64,000 nt of DNA from Perognathus longimembris pacificus (GCF_023159225.1 NC_063181.1:4175606-4239605); one strand, 5' to 3'. Shown: positions 36,885-49,065, counted from the first letter of the stretch. The notes: a model not told the origin generated them from the sequence alone. Translations and numbers: made by a program.

Positions 36885-37719
36885 AAAAGTAATTCATCTG
36901 ATTGAAGTTTATGGATTCACCTGTGTAGGGTGGAGCACATACATTTATAAGAGGAAAGCCATTTTTCCAAATCTGCCCTTTGGTGCAATGCTCATAGTTC
37001 TGGTCGAAGGGGCCCATTTGGCACAGATAGAGGCAGCATGGTGAGGAAGGAGTAGAAAGCATCCCACGGGAGCTGGAAGTCCTCCCGCTCTCCTGCCCAG
37101 CCTGCCCTGAGCCCGCGCCGGGCTCTCCCTGGCCCTGCCCTGGGTCTGTCTGACCTCTTGTCAGGCTCCGTCTCCCATTGGCTGTGTGGTCAGTGCAGCT
37201 GCACCGGGTTCAGGCTGACACACGCAGTCTCGGAGACCTGCATAGGATTCGAGTCCCAGCCCCTGCCAGCTTTGGATTCCTCGTGGATGTGTACCCGAGC
37301 CACTTCATCAGACAAACTGGGTCTTCCTGCACTGTGGCTTCTCCATGCCTAGTGGGGCTCAGGGGGCAGGCTAGCATCACCCCAGATCCACGTGTGGGCT
37401 CAGAGACCAGCACAGGTGCTGGGGAGGGGGCTCTTCCTCCGTACGGCACGTCCCCCCCTTACAGAGGAGCACCTGAAGCTCGGAGAGGGGCGGTGCCAGT
37501 CACTGCGATTGCTTTCCCCCAGGAAAACTCAGGACCCAGGAAATTTCCCAGATCTCCTCTGGTTTTGTGGCGACTGCACTGGGGCAGGAGAGTTTGTGTG
37601 AAGAGGTGGCCTGGGCTGTCCTCTGGGTTGACCACTGGACTTTAGAATTTGGAATAGCCTTAAGCCACGCCACCAGCCCTTTTCTAAACAATTATCCTTC
37701 AGAATAAAAGTAAAATCCA

Positions 37720-37964
37720 GCGGGGCGCTGGTGGCTCACACTTGTAATCCTAGCTACTCAGGAGGCTGACATCTGAGGATTATGGTTCAAAGCTAACCCA
37801 GGCAGGAAAGTTTGGGAGACTCTTATCTCCAATAATTTACTCAGAAAAAGCCGGGAGTGGCACTGTGGCTCAAGTGGTAGAGTACTAGCCTTGAGCGCAG
37901 GGATAGCACCTAGGCCCTGAGATCAAGCTCTAGGACCAGCAAAAAAAAAAAAAAAAAAAAAAAA
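37720..37964 (+). mobile_element. B1-like/ID-like composite SINE with A tail
   Basis: gcgctggtggctcacacttg, taatcctagctactcaggag, then the ID half gtggcactgtggctcaagtg and ggccctgagatcaagctcta, and a poly(A) of about 24 bases. The clearest full-length copy in the window. Confidence 0.9.
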
Positions 37965-39156
37965 GGAAAGAAAGAAAGGCAAAATCCATGGATTTTCCCA
38001 TGTTTTTATCAGCCATCCTTTGGACTTCAGGTCCTATTATTTACCACAAATTTGTGGCACTTCTGCTGGAGAAAGAAGGAATAATTAGAGAGTAAAACAA
38101 GAGTGTGGAAGGAAGAAAATGGGAGATGAAGGTGGTCAGCCATGAGGACAAGTTAGAAGGGAAAGCTGGGATGACACCTCCAGTTCATCATTCAAGGAAA
38201 TTCTATTTTATTTCCACCTGGAAAGTGCGGTTGACAGTGATAGGTGGAGGCTTGTTCTAGACCCCTGGGCCTATAATTTTATTACTTTCTGGATTCAGGG
38301 AAATCAGAGATTAGGAAATGGCAGAACTGGGGCTTGCTCTTCAACTAGTTCTCTGCAATTCCTCTAAGCGCGGGGCTCACTGAGGGCAGTAGGGTTTCTG
38401 GGGTCCCTTCACCTCCGTCTGCACCTCGCCCGCCAGGCCCTCCCGGCTGGCCCTGCCAGAGCTCGGACTCTATCTGGAAACATGTCACCCACTCTCCGAG
38501 CGCGGTAGCCGCTCTATCCTCTTCCCCTCACCCTTCCCTCCTGTTGTCTGGGCCAAGTGGACAGCAGATGTGTGACAGGAGATAAGTCTGGGGGAAGAAA
38601 GAGATGGGCGTCTAGAGGAGAAATTTAAAGCAGAATGCTACAGCGTCCCCTCGCCTTCCTGCCCTTCTTTTCTTTGTTGTCATCTTCCTGCAAAAGCGGA
38701 GCGTGCGTTGGCTTTGCACGGAAGTTCGCTCAGCAAATGTCTACGGTGCACCCCCGGCGCGGCCAGGGGAAGGAGCAGAGAGGAGAACGAGGCCGCGGCC
38801 AGCTCGCACCCAGCTGGAGTGTTGGGGAGCCCGCGAAGGGGATGGTGGCACTGAAGTGATGAGTCTGAAAGACAAGCAGGCTTTTGGTGGGAGAAGGGGG
38901 ACCGCCGAGGTTTGGGGGGACGAGGCCAGGCCGAGCTGGGCGTGGCAACACGGCCCCCGTGCAGAGGGGCTGCTCTGTGGGGCCTCGTGGCCCTGACTGG
39001 CGCTCAGGAGGCCGGCTAGGGAGGGCGGGCTGTCCACATCCACGCCGCAGCCTCTGGGAGGCGCATCTGGCCGTCTCCCGGGGCAGGAGGGTGAGTGGCC
39101 GGTCAGCGATGGAAGCTGAAGAGGAACGAGATCCTTTCTCCAAGCAGAGAACCAAG

Positions 39157-39158
<2 letters not shown>

Positions 39159-39193
<35 letters not shown>
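39159..39193. repeat. (AG)n microsatellite
   Basis: About 17 AG units, facing the complementary (TC)n about 105 bases downstream. Confidence 0.95.
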
Positions 39194-39194
<1 letters not shown>

Positions 39195-39295
39195 CCCAGG
39201 GCCGCCAGGGGTGGGGGGCAGGGCCCCTGGCTCATCTGTCCATCCGGGTTGGAGACCAAAGTTCCCAGAATCACCTAGAACTGTGGTCACCCCTC

Positions 39296-39297
<2 letters not shown>

Positions 39298-39356
<59 letters not shown>
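39298..39356. repeat. (CT)n microsatellite
   Basis: About 29 CT units, complementary to the upstream (AG)n. Confidence 0.95.
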
Positions 39357-39358
<2 letters not shown>

Positions 39359-39469
39359 GAGAGGGCTTCAGAGACCCCATGAAAAAGCCCAGGTGATAAA
39401 ATGCACCTATTTCCAGTTACACGAGGCTTCAACAGGTTGTCTTCCCCTCCCCCACCACATCCCACGTAT

Positions 39470-39690
39470 CATTTAATTTGTGTGCGATGGAGAGGGCCCT
39501 TCTCAGGAAGTATAAATCCATGGGATTTATTAAGTCTTAACAAGAATTATTGAATGTTCTATTAAGTTTTTCAAATTGGCCAGTGTTGGATGGTCTAAAA
39601 ATTATTCATTAAGGCCTAACATTAAATACCAATAAATTGCATGGTATATTTATGAACTCTCTTGGAAGCTCATTAAATATGCACATCGGG
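39470..39690. promoter_or_regulatory. AT-rich unique block, possible conserved element
   Basis: Dense TAAT-type motifs (ttcattaaggcctaacatta, ctcattaaatatgcacatcg) in non-repetitive sequence, sharply bounded by a (CT)n tract upstream and a CpG-rich stretch downstream. Function is not established. Confidence 0.35.
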
Positions 39691-39939
39691 CAATCAGGCT
39701 GGTCCCTCCCGTGAGCCCGGTTTGAAGGGTGGTGGGTTAGGGTGTAGGGCTGGACGGTCACTGGGTGTCCCGGGGACTTCGGGGGTGCAGAGGCGCTCAG
39801 GGCCGCCCCTTCGCTCCCAGCGTGCCGGCTGATGGAGTGACCGGGAGACAGATGAGACTGGCGAGGCCGGGGGCCGGGACCCCTGCTCTCCGGGTGCGGT
39901 GCGGGTGGTCGAGGCTGGTCGTGGCCTAGGAGTCACCTC

Positions 39940-41400
39940 CTCCCCGTCTCACCGCCCCCCCCCGGGGCCGCGCCGCCCCCCAGGCCCACGCGGAGTTGGT
40001 CCCAGCTCCTCAGTGGTTGGGGGGTCGAGGGTGGCCATCACAGCAGCCGTGGGTCCCCGGGTGCCTGCCCACGTCCCGTGGCGCCGTCTGTACCCTGGCG
40101 GCCGTGGCACAGGCCCGGGTGGGGCGAGCCGCCCCGTGGCCTGCCGTGGGCACAGGGCCGTGTGGATGAGTGGGCGCGGGGGGTCCCCGCGCGGGGCGGC
40201 AGGCGGTGGGGACGGGAGCGGGGGCCGGGCTGCCGGGGCTGAGCCGTCCGTCCCGCCGCTGGACGCGGCCTCGGGCCCTGGGTCTCCGCCCCGGAAGCCT
40301 CCGTCCGGGCCGCCGACGGCAGGGCGCCGCAGGCCCTCTCGGCCCCGGCTGGCGTCCTTGCTGGAACCGAACAAATGCCCATTTCCATGCCTGAACTGCC
40401 GCATCTTCCTGGGCCGTGGGGTGCCGCTTTGACTCTTCTTTCCAGGGTGCGTGTGTGGTGGGGGGGTGGGGGGTGGGGGGAGGCCGAGTGGAGCAGGTGT
40501 TCGAACCCAGGCCACCTGCGGGGCGTGGCGGCGGCAGCCACCGCCCTGGCAGAGGCCGGGCGCTCGGGCGCGCGGGCCGCGGCTCGCTGGGGGTGCGCTC
40601 CCGCGCCGTGCGCTCCGTGCGGACTCAGTTTCCCTCCATTTCCAGCGTGGGGGAGCTGGCCCTGCCCTCCCGCCTCTGGGCCCGGGGCTGAGCAGGGCTG
40701 CCATCTCCCTCCCTGACCCGTGGGCCTGCCGGGCGCTCTGCGGGCGTCGGTTCCCCCTGCTTCCCCCGAACCCCGCTTCTTGGAGGGCAGCGCTTGGATG
40801 GCAGTGGTTATCCGGGGGCCGCAGTCCACCCACCGCGCTGCCCCGGGGCTCCGCTGGGAGGCGCGGCCGGCGGCCTCCCAAGGCTGGGGAGGGGGTCACC
40901 CGCCAGCTCCCCCGCCTCCCCCCTCCGCCGTGGGGCCAGCCGTCTGGCAAAGCCACTGACTGGCCCCTCTCCGGCCCCCTCTGGCTGCTGGCCGGTGAAT
41001 TTACAGAGGCCGCGTTCCAGAGGAAGAAACCGAGGCTCAGAGAGGCCTAGAAGCTTCCCCTGGTCCCGCGCCGGCAAGGGACGGGGCTGGGATTTGAACC
41101 TGGGGGTCGGGGAGGGACATGGGCGTGGTGCGGCCCGCCCCCCGGCCCTCCCCAGCTCTCTTCTTCGGCTCTGAGCAGGACCGCGGCCTCGCGCCCCCCC
41201 CCCCCCAGCCCGGGCCACAGGCAAGCCCGGGGCCTGCGGCCGGGTCTGCTGGAAGCCAGGCCTGGTGCGGGAGGGGGGGGGCCGCGCCCCGCCTGCCCCC
41301 GCGGCAGCCCCTGCCCGGAGCGCCTCCCCGGCGGGGCGGGCTGCGGAGCGCATCTGCGCGGCTTCTCCGGTTCGCACGTCGGTGTCTGGTGCGGAGCTAG
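39940..41400. promoter_or_regulatory. CpG-rich, CpG-island-like stretch
   Basis: CpG density is high in blocks, above all at 40090-40640 and 41240-41400 (gcgcgcgggccgcggctcgc and similar). No TATA box, convincing first exon or recognised protein was found. Several open frames of 180-330 codons overlap on both strands, as expected from composition. It follows an AT-rich island at 39470-39690. Confidence 0.45.
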
Positions 41401-42281
41401 CGCTCCCTCCTGCATCCTGTCAGGCAGCTGTCGGTTGCCCCGGCAACACCTGCCGCGGCCGGAAAGAGAGAGCCTGACTTCCAGGCACCCCCCCACCCCC
41501 CGCTCCCAGGCCTCCAGTGAGCGGCTGGCTGTCTCCACTTTTCCTTCTGCAAAGAGAGCAGGTCTAGAACGGCTCCCACACGACCCCGGGGGCTTCCTCC
41601 TGGAAATGGCCGGGAACGAGCGTCTCCCTCCTCCCCGTGTTCTGTATACAGCACTGGGTGAGGACCTTTGCAGCACAGCCACCTCCAGGCTGCACCCCGC
41701 CAGGGCGGCCTGGGGGTGCCCTGCCCCCCCATCCTCTCCCAGCAAGGCAGTGTGTCTGCTCCCCCACCACCACCTGGCTTTTCTCAGCCAGGAGAGGTAG
41801 CCACGGGGAGGGTGTCATCCACAGCGCCCAGGGCCCAGCCATCTGTGAGGCCCAAGCTTGCGGGGGGCCAGGGGGTCCTGGGGACGTTGGCACCGTCGGT
41901 TCCCGAGCGGCCAGCCAAGCTTACCCAGGGCATCGGACTGTGATGGCTCCCGCAGCCCCTGCAGGAAGAGGGCAGGCAAAACAAGGCAAGGCAGGATTTG
42001 GTCCTAGGAAAAGGGTTTGCATCTTACAGGCTCTACAGTGCCATCCAGGGAAACTGAGGCAGGACCCAGTCCTCAGAGACCTGCACTACATGGGGAGGAA
42101 TGGGCTGGGAAGGTTCAAACCCAGCACTCCTTCCCTGCATAGCCAGGCGTGGAGCTGACCTGACTGTGACCACTGCCGACACCTGACCACAGCCCCCGCC
42201 ACTCCCCAGCCCTGGGGCCGGCAATCCTCCGCCCTCTGCCACGGCTCTGAGGGTGGCTTCGCTCCCTCAACACCGAGACGG

Positions 42282-42510
42282 GGCCCGGGGGCCTGTGCCT
42301 GTGCCTGTCATCCTAGCTACCTGGAAGGCTGAGACCTGAGGGCTGTGATTTGGAGCCAGCCTGGGCAGGAAAGTCCCTGAGACTGCTATCTCTACTTAAC
42401 TACCCCAAATTCTGCAAGTGAGTGGCTCAAGTGGTAGAGGACTAGCCTCAGGCACAAAAAGCTCAGGAGCCATGCGCTGGCCCTGAGTTCAAGCTCCAGG
42501 ACTGGCATAG
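42282..42510 (+). mobile_element. B1-like/ID-like composite SINE
   Basis: gtcatcctagctacctggaa, gagccagcctgggcaggaaa, gagtggctcaagtggtagag and ccctgagttcaagctccagg. Its 3' end (gcaggccctgagttcaagct) is repeated at 42530-42560 before the GATA repeat, a small tail duplication. Confidence 0.85.
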
Positions 42511-42513
42511 GTA

Positions 42514-42632
42514 GGTAGATAGATAGCGCAGGCCCTGAGTTCAAGCTCCAGGACTGGCATGCGTAGGTGGATAGATAGATAGATAGATAGATAGATAGAG
42601 ACATATAGACAGACAGACATACAGACAGACAA
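42514..42632. repeat. (GATA)n and (CAGA)n
   Basis: gtaggtagatagatag, then a duplicated SINE tail, then about eight GATA units and acagacagacatacagacag. Confidence 0.9.
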
Positions 42633-42714
42633 TGTTTGAAGCAGAGTTGAGAGACTAGACTGATTCAGGATTCCCCTTCCACTTTCCAAAAGATGTAAAA
42701 TATCAAAAATGAGC

Positions 42715-43020
42715 AAAGCCAGACACCAGTGGTTCTTACCTGTAATCCCAGGTATTTGGGCCGCTGAAATTATGGGATCCTAGTTCAAGCTCAGTAAACT
42801 AAGTGCACGAGACCCCCTGCCTCAGTGAAGAGCTGTGTGCAGTGGATTGCGTCTGTTACCCTAGTTTCAGAGGAAGCCAGCAAAGGAGGACGGCGTGAAG
42901 GCAGGCATAGGGGGGGAGCGAGACCTTGTCTCAAAATGAACAAGCAAAAATCAGGGCTGGAGGCGTGACTCAGTGATGAATGCTTGCCGAACACGCAGGA
43001 GGACCAAAGTCCAGGGGCAC
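42715..43020 (+). mobile_element. B1-like and ID-like SINE cluster
   Basis: agacaccagtggttcttacc with tgtaatcccaggtatttggg is a B1-like unit. A second B1-like unit (gtgtgcagtggattgcgtct... gagcgagaccttgtctcaaa) and an ID-like end (agggctggaggcgtgactca... gaatgcttgccgaac) follow. It runs into a (GA)n microsatellite. Confidence 0.7.
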
Positions 43021-43022
43021 TA

Positions 43023-43023
43023 C

Positions 43024-43054
<31 letters not shown>

Positions 43055-43122
43055 CAGAGAGAGAGAGAGACAGAGAGACAGAGTCTTCAGAAGTAGAGAG
43101 AGAGAGAGGAGAGAGAGAGAGA
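43023..43122. repeat. (GA)n/(CAGA)n compound microsatellite
   Basis: Three GA blocks separated by gacagagacag and agtcttcagaagt. Confidence 0.95.
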
Positions 43123-45959
43123 GCATACTTGCACATCAGAAGAGGAAGGCCGAGCCCCGCCTCCCGGAGTCCTTGGGGTCCCCCCAGGCTTCATTCTCCC
43201 TCCCCCTTCCACTGTGACATCTTGGCCTGCACATCAGGGGACCCCAGAAATACAGTGTGATCATTCGGCCCAAAGCTGGTCGTGGAACAAGTTCTATCAT
43301 GTGACTTACCCACCCCTCTATTGTATGATAATCGTATGCTTTAGACGTTTTCTGTCTTCTTCTAGAAGTCTTTCCCCTGGGCCCGGGAGGCGCCTCCTCC
43401 ACTCCCGGCCTGCCTGCGCCCCTTTAAGTCTAATCCGTGTCTTCCCTTGTGCTGGCTTCTTCCGGGCTGGGGGCGCTGGTTCCTGACTTCCTCCTGACAT
43501 TCGCTGCCCTGCCCGGGCCGGGTCCTCTGCCCGGAGTCCTTGTCCCAGCCCAGGACGGCGCCCCGGTCTCCGAGGGACGTCCGGCTCCCTGGTCAGGCGG
43601 CCCACCCTCATTTTGTGGTTTTGCACAAAAGGAGAGAACCCCGCCCCAAGGGGCCGCGGTCCGGGCCTCTGTCCCCGCGCCCTGACAGTGTCTCAATGTG
43701 TTCCCGGCTCTCCCCTGTGACCCGGGCCCCGCGGCTGATGGAGTCTGGGTGGCCCTGCCCGGGCTTCCCAGGAGAAGGCCTTGGGGGGGCTGGTCATGAT
43801 GGCCCTGCTTTACCCAGGGGAGCCCCACACGGGGCGAGCGGGATGCCCTCACCGTCTCGCGGGGTGGCCCTGGGGCTCCCCACAGATGGCGGGACTGAAC
43901 GTTCCTTTTCCACACTGGTCTGGGTGCCATCCAGATCATTCTGGAGCCTCGGGGAAGGGCTTGCAGAGCTGGTTCACGGGCTATTTTGAGGTTCAAGGAT
44001 TAGATCAACAGCACCATGAAGAGGTTTCGATTTTCTAACCTGAAACAAGGGAGAGAAACTGGAGTCCAGAGAGTGCAGGCGACTTTACCCAGGCCCGCAC
44101 AGCGCCCTTCCTTCCCGAGTCACCTCCGGGCTCTTCTTTTTTCAATTTAGTTCAGTGAACTTAGGAAACATCAGTGCTCACAAACAAATCCAACTACAGC
44201 TCATGAAATCATTTTTTCTTCGCCATATTGGTTCACTGTTTTTTTTTTTTTTTTTTTAACAATGACGTTCAAGATCATTTTTAGATTTGGCATGCATATT
44301 GGCTTCTAATTTGGTTTGGTTTAAGTTCCTGGGACAAAAATAGCCGATCCTGATCTGCAGGACTTTCCCTGGTCTCCAGTCGGGTTTGTCGTGAGGCAGA
44401 GCGGGGAGCCCAGGCTGGGATGGGGTCGGACCGTCGGGTGGGCTTCACCCCGTGTGAGGACCGTGTGGCCAGGAGCACGAGGGCCCGGGGCAGGGCGGTG
44501 CCGGCAGGCGGGCTGTCCATCTGTCCTGCCTGTCCACACGTCGTCCTCCCTCCCTCCCTGCCTAGTTCTGGAGGTGCTGCCATCTGTACCCCAGGGCTGC
44601 CTGTCTACTTCCCGAGGCTGCGCCCCCAGCCGTGAAAGCCTGCGGGTGGGGGCGCTCGCGCCCTGGGCTGGGCTTGTTGGGGCCCCTCTCGCTGAGGATG
44701 GGGGAGGGCACCCACCACAGGGTGCCCGTCCTCTCTAGAGGGCCCGGGTGGGCGCAGGCCCCTCCTGTCTGGGGGCTGAGGCCCCGCGGTCCCCGGTTCC
44801 CGCGCACGGCTCCCGGTGGCCTCCGGGTGCGGAAGGCCAGCTGGCCCCCTGCTGCCATACTGCGCTCCGGACGCCCCGGCTCTGGAGAGCAATGGCGCTC
44901 TCTGCCCCACCAGCTGCGGCTGCCGCCTGGCCAGCCCCCTCCACGGGAGTCGGCCCGGCCTTCCCGGCGATGGCGGCCCTTCTCCATCTCCGGCTTTCGG
45001 CAAGCTCTGTGCCTCATTGGGAGGTTCCCGGGCACTGGGCAGGCTTGGCCCTGCTTTTTGGGTGTCAGGGGTGCCGGATCCCTGCCGCAGGACAGAGAAG
45101 ACGGCCCAGAGCTGGGGCAGAGCCATGACACAGCAAGCCATCCGGGTCCCCCCCCACACCCACACCATGGCCGGCCCTTGGCAGTGCCCGTCAGGGGGGC
45201 AGACAGGGAGGAGGGCTGATCACTGGTCATGGCAGCAGAGGGTGGAGGAAGGTCTACCCATCCTCAGGCCGCGTCCTGCCCAAGGGTGATGCTTGGTGTG
45301 GTCGTCTGGCCAACCTGGGAAGCAGCTGGTGAGTGCAGCTCCCAGGCAGCCTCGCTGTCACCAGAGGGCACAGCCGGCTCCCTGCTGTACACCGTGGCAA
45401 AGCGGCCAAGTCCACGTGTGGCCAGTACATTCTCAATCAGGAGACTTTCCACTGAGGATGGGTTGGGAAGATGGACTTGGCCCCTCCTGGCATCCGTAGC
45501 TGCTGAGGGGCCTGGAGCCCAGGGGAGATGGGGAGTGGCCCCCTCATGTTTGTTAAGGTGATGTTCCATGGACTCGAACGCCCAGGGCTGCCCAGAGGGC
45601 CAGGACGGGGGCCTCTGCACCCCGGGTTCCACGGGGCCAGGCCTCGGGCATCTCTCAGCTGGGGTCCCCTTTCCTCTCTGCTGCAGTGGCTTGCGTGACC
45701 ACCTGACTTCTTTATGCCTCAGTTTCTTCAGATGTAAATGAGACTGTGACAGAGTATTTCTCACCGATCACGCGGAACGAACACACGCACCACACCTTGA
45801 CTCCATAAGTGCAGAGACACAATCCTGGGGAAAGTATAACAAAGCTCTAATAAAGTCTAACAAACCATAGTGTTCAGGACACCACGATGCTGGCCGGAGA
45901 GCAGACGCATTTGCCAGGGGCCAGATTCTTTCCAGAAGCTTTGAGTTGTTGTTTTTTCT

Positions 45960-46225
45960 GTTTTGGTGGTACCGGGGTTTGAACTCAGAGCCTCACCCTT
46001 GCTAGGCTGCTCTACCACGTGAGCCAGGCTTCCAGTCCTTTTTGCTTTAGTCTGCCTTTCGGCTAGAATCTTGCATTTTTGCCTGGCTAGCGTCAGACCT
46101 CCAGCCTGTGTCGCTTTGCTTTGCTCTTCTGATCCACTCTTGTGCCTTGGCCTCGCTGTCCTCGGACAGCGATCCGCCTGCCTCCACCTTTTCAGTAGCC
46201 GGGATCCTAGGCGTGTGCGACAGCA
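45960..46225 (-). mobile_element. ID-like and B1-like SINE, antisense
   Basis: ggtttgaactcagagcctca, ctgctctaccacgtgagcca, then a diverged B1-like part with cctcgctgtcctcggacagc and gccgggatcctaggcgtgtg. Confidence 0.65.
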
Positions 46226-47039
46226 CCCAGCCCTGGCTTCAGGGTTTCTTTGAGGGGGGGAACTAGATTTGCAGGTGGGGCACAAGCCTGTGAGCATGAG
46301 AGAGTGGCTCAGCTGTGTCCCCTAAAGGGTGAACTGGTGTAAAGGAGGAGAGGAGGAGACTCGGTTACCACCTGTAGCACCAACGGAACGCCTGCAAGAG
46401 TCAAATGTCCTCACGGAAGGGAATCACAGTTTGGAACATCGTAAGGATGCTAAAAATATGAGGTTGTGATGTATTTATTGTATTAGTGCCCCGCGGGGCG
46501 TCCGCAGGCCGCGTGTATAGTGCACGCGCGTGTGTCGTGGTGGGGCCCGGGAGCGGCTGTCTCCCGCACTGCCTGAGCGCCCGGGCCAGCGAGGCTAGAG
46601 AGGCCCCGTCAGGCCTGCAGGGGCCTCGGTGAGGGGGCCGGGGTGGCCTGGGGGGCCGTGAGGCAGAGCCTGTGTCCTGCGCACCTCAGGTCCTTCCCAG
46701 CTCTGCCTCCCACCTGCTGGCCACCTTACCTTGCTGACCCCGGCCTCATCCAGCCCGGCCTTGCCCCTGAAGAGCCACTGCCCGCCGCCCCCCACCTGCT
46801 CCTCCTCCTGACACAGGGGCCTGCGGCCAGGCCTCCCTCCCGCCAGGCTCACCCCACGTGGGTGACCACATGGAAGAAGGGACCCTGAGCTCTTGGAGTG
46901 AGTGAGGGGCTGAAGAGCCCGGCAGGGGCCCGGGCAGCGCCCATCCGCCCTCCCTGGAAGAGCCCTCCGAGGAAGGCCGGCTTCCACCCCGGCCTGCCCA
47001 TCTACCCGCGCTGGGCATGGAGTGGGAGAGGGGCGTGAG

Positions 47040-47575
47040 GGCTGGAGCAGCACTCCCCGATGACAGACCCGGACCCCGAGGCCTGGCGGGGGGCGGGGGG
47101 GACAGGACTGCTGTCCCGGGCGGGGCTGGGGCTCCGCTCTGCTCCGAGGCCCCGAGCCCAGGGCTCGCCGTCTGTCCCGGACGTGAGTTCCAGCCGCCCG
47201 GCCCGCTCTGCCGCCTTGGGCCGCCACTTGCCAGGCCCGGAAGTCGGGGTTCTTGGCAGTGGGCGGCGTGAGGATCGGAGCTGCGTGCGGTGCGGTGCGG
47301 TGCTGGGGCCCCGCTGCACTGGGACGCGCGCGCCTCTTGGTGACTTCGGGGTGACCTCGGGGGACAGCCGGGCTCGCCGGATCGGATCGGCCCGCCCTGT
47401 GCTGACGGCGGACAAGGCCTGGCCCCCGGCTGGGGTGCAGCCAGTTTCCCCCAAGCCTGCCTGGCAGGCGTCCGACCACGCGGGCTCAGGGCCTGCCCCT
47501 CCCGGCTGCCCTGGACGCGGCGGAGCCTCCTTTCACCATCGTCCCGGCCAGGGGTGGAAAAGTGCAGACCGTCTG
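47040..47575. promoter_or_regulatory. CpG-rich stretch upstream of minisatellite
   Basis: GC-rich with many CpGs (gacgcgcgcgcctc, gccggatcggatcggc) and a small GTGCG repeat (gtgcggtgcggtgcggtgc) near 47285. It borders the 47577 minisatellite, a layout like that of the 25130 island. No gene is seen. Confidence 0.35.
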
Positions 47576-47576
47576 A

Positions 47577-48197
47577 TGGAGCCCGGGGGTGGAGCTGGCG
47601 GCTGGCCCCGCCTCCCCTCCATGCTGACTGGCTGATGGTGTTGGGGGGTGGAGCTGGCGGCTGGCCCCGCCTCCCCTCCATGCTGACTGGCTGATGGTGT
47701 TGGGGGGTGGAGCTGGCAGCTGGCCCCGCCTCCCCTCTATGCTGACTGGCTGATGGAGCCCAGGGGTGGAGCTGGTGGCTGGCCCCGCCTCCCTCCATGC
47801 TGACTGGCTGGAGTCTGGGGGTGGAGCTAGAGCTGGCCCCGCCTCCCCTCCATGCTGACTGGCTGATGGAGCCCGGGGATGGAGCTGGCAGCTGGCCCCG
47901 CCTCCCTCCATGCTGACTGGCTGGAGTCTGGGGGTGGAGCTGGATCTGGCCCCGCCTCCCCTCCATGATGACTGGCTGATGGAGGCTGGGGGGGGGGCTG
48001 GCGGCTGGCCCCGCCTCCCCTCCATGCTGACTGGCTGTTGGAGCCCGGGGGTGGAGCTGGCGGCTGGCCCCGCCTCCCTCCATGCTGACTGGCTGATGGA
48101 GTCTGGGGGTGGAGTTGGAGCTGGCCCTTCCTCCCCTCCATGCTGACTGGCTGATGGAGCCCGGGGGTGGAGCTGACGGCTGGTCCCGCCTTCCAGC
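47577..48197. repeat. Minisatellite, about 10-11 units of 55-60 bp
   Basis: The unit contains tggagctggcggctggcccc, gcctcccctccatgctgac and tggctgatggagcc. Copies of the ctgactggctg core start near 47624, 47683, 47742, 47800, 47855, 47913, 47968, 48027, 48085 and 48143. Unit length varies by loss of a few bases in the variable link (agcccgggg, gtgttgggg or gtctggggg). A frame of nearly 500 codons on the minus strand crosses it but has no recognisable protein. Confidence 0.95.
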
Positions 48198-48465
48198 ATG
48201 GAGGGAAGGAAGGGTATCCCTAGCCACAGGGTCCAGATCCTTTCCATCTGGTGCTTTGGGGGCTGCCGAGGTCGTTGCATGTGGATGGCTGGCTCTTTGA
48301 TTTGATTTTTAATTCCTGAGTTGCAGTCACCTGTTGAAGCACACTTGGGCAAGGATGGGTAGAGGTACCAAAATTCAGTGTGTATCTTTTCCCATGGTCA
48401 TAGTTTTTGTTTCTAAAGTAAGTACCCAGGTGTGGGGCCCTTGAGTCCTAGGGTGGGAATATGTT

Positions 48466-48575
48466 TAACTGAAGTCTGGGAGACTCCACCTCCAATGACC
48501 AAGCAAAAGACTAGACTGGAGGTACGGCTCAAGTGGTAGAGCGAGGCCCTGAGTTCGAGCTCCAGTACCGGCCAC
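48466..48575 (+). mobile_element. 5'-truncated composite SINE
   Basis: Only the end of the B1-like half (ctgggagactccacctccaa) and a shortened ID half (ggtacggctcaagtggtaga, ccctgagttcgagctccagt) remain. It lies next to the second L1 remnant. Confidence 0.75.
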
Positions 48576-49065
48576 ATTTACATGGGTCTAATTCTGTCCA
48601 CTAATCTGTATTTCCCTGTCGTTGCCAGTGCCACAACGTCTTAATTACTCTAGCTTTATAGTAAATTCTAAAATCGGATAGTGTGACTTCTTCCAACTTC
48701 TTCTCCTCGAGTTCTTTTTAGCTATTTTAAGTCCTTTGCCTTTCTATATCTATTTTAGAATCTGCTAATCTATATTTGTGAAACATCTTGCTGGGATTTT
48801 TGTCGGAATTACATTAAATCTGTGGACCAGTTTGCAGACAATTTTTGTCTTAACTATATCCAGTCCGTGAATACAACATGCCTTCCTGTTGTTTAGCTTC
48901 TCTTTGATTCTTGCTTTTTTAGACTTGTCCCTGTCAGTTTGACTGGAATGTGTTTTTAGAAGTTTCCTTTTTCAGCTACTCATTAATAGTTTGTAGAAAT
49001 GCTATTGGTTTTATAGGTTGATTTTTATGTGAGTGCTATGAGATGCAGCTATATTTGCTAAAAAG
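48575..49065 (-). mobile_element. L1 LINE remnant, antisense, ORF2 3' region
   Basis: The + strand text again matches antisense L1: ctgtccactaatctgtattt, aattactctagctttatagt, a ggaattacattaaatctgtg block, and near the end atgctattggttttatagg. Divergent, with no open frame. It covers a segment overlapping in part with the 35205 copy but is less complete. Confidence 0.75.

Noticed and set aside
39949..40956. Minus-strand open frame of 335 codons in the CpG-rich stretch
   Set aside because: Low stop density in GC-rich DNA. Equally long frames lie on the other strand, and no domain or start-codon context supports a gene.
46746..48227. Minus-strand open frame of 493 codons
   Set aside because: It covers the 55-60 bp minisatellite and CpG-rich flank. 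The peptide is repetitive and shifts between frames with unit length. There is no protein family signal.
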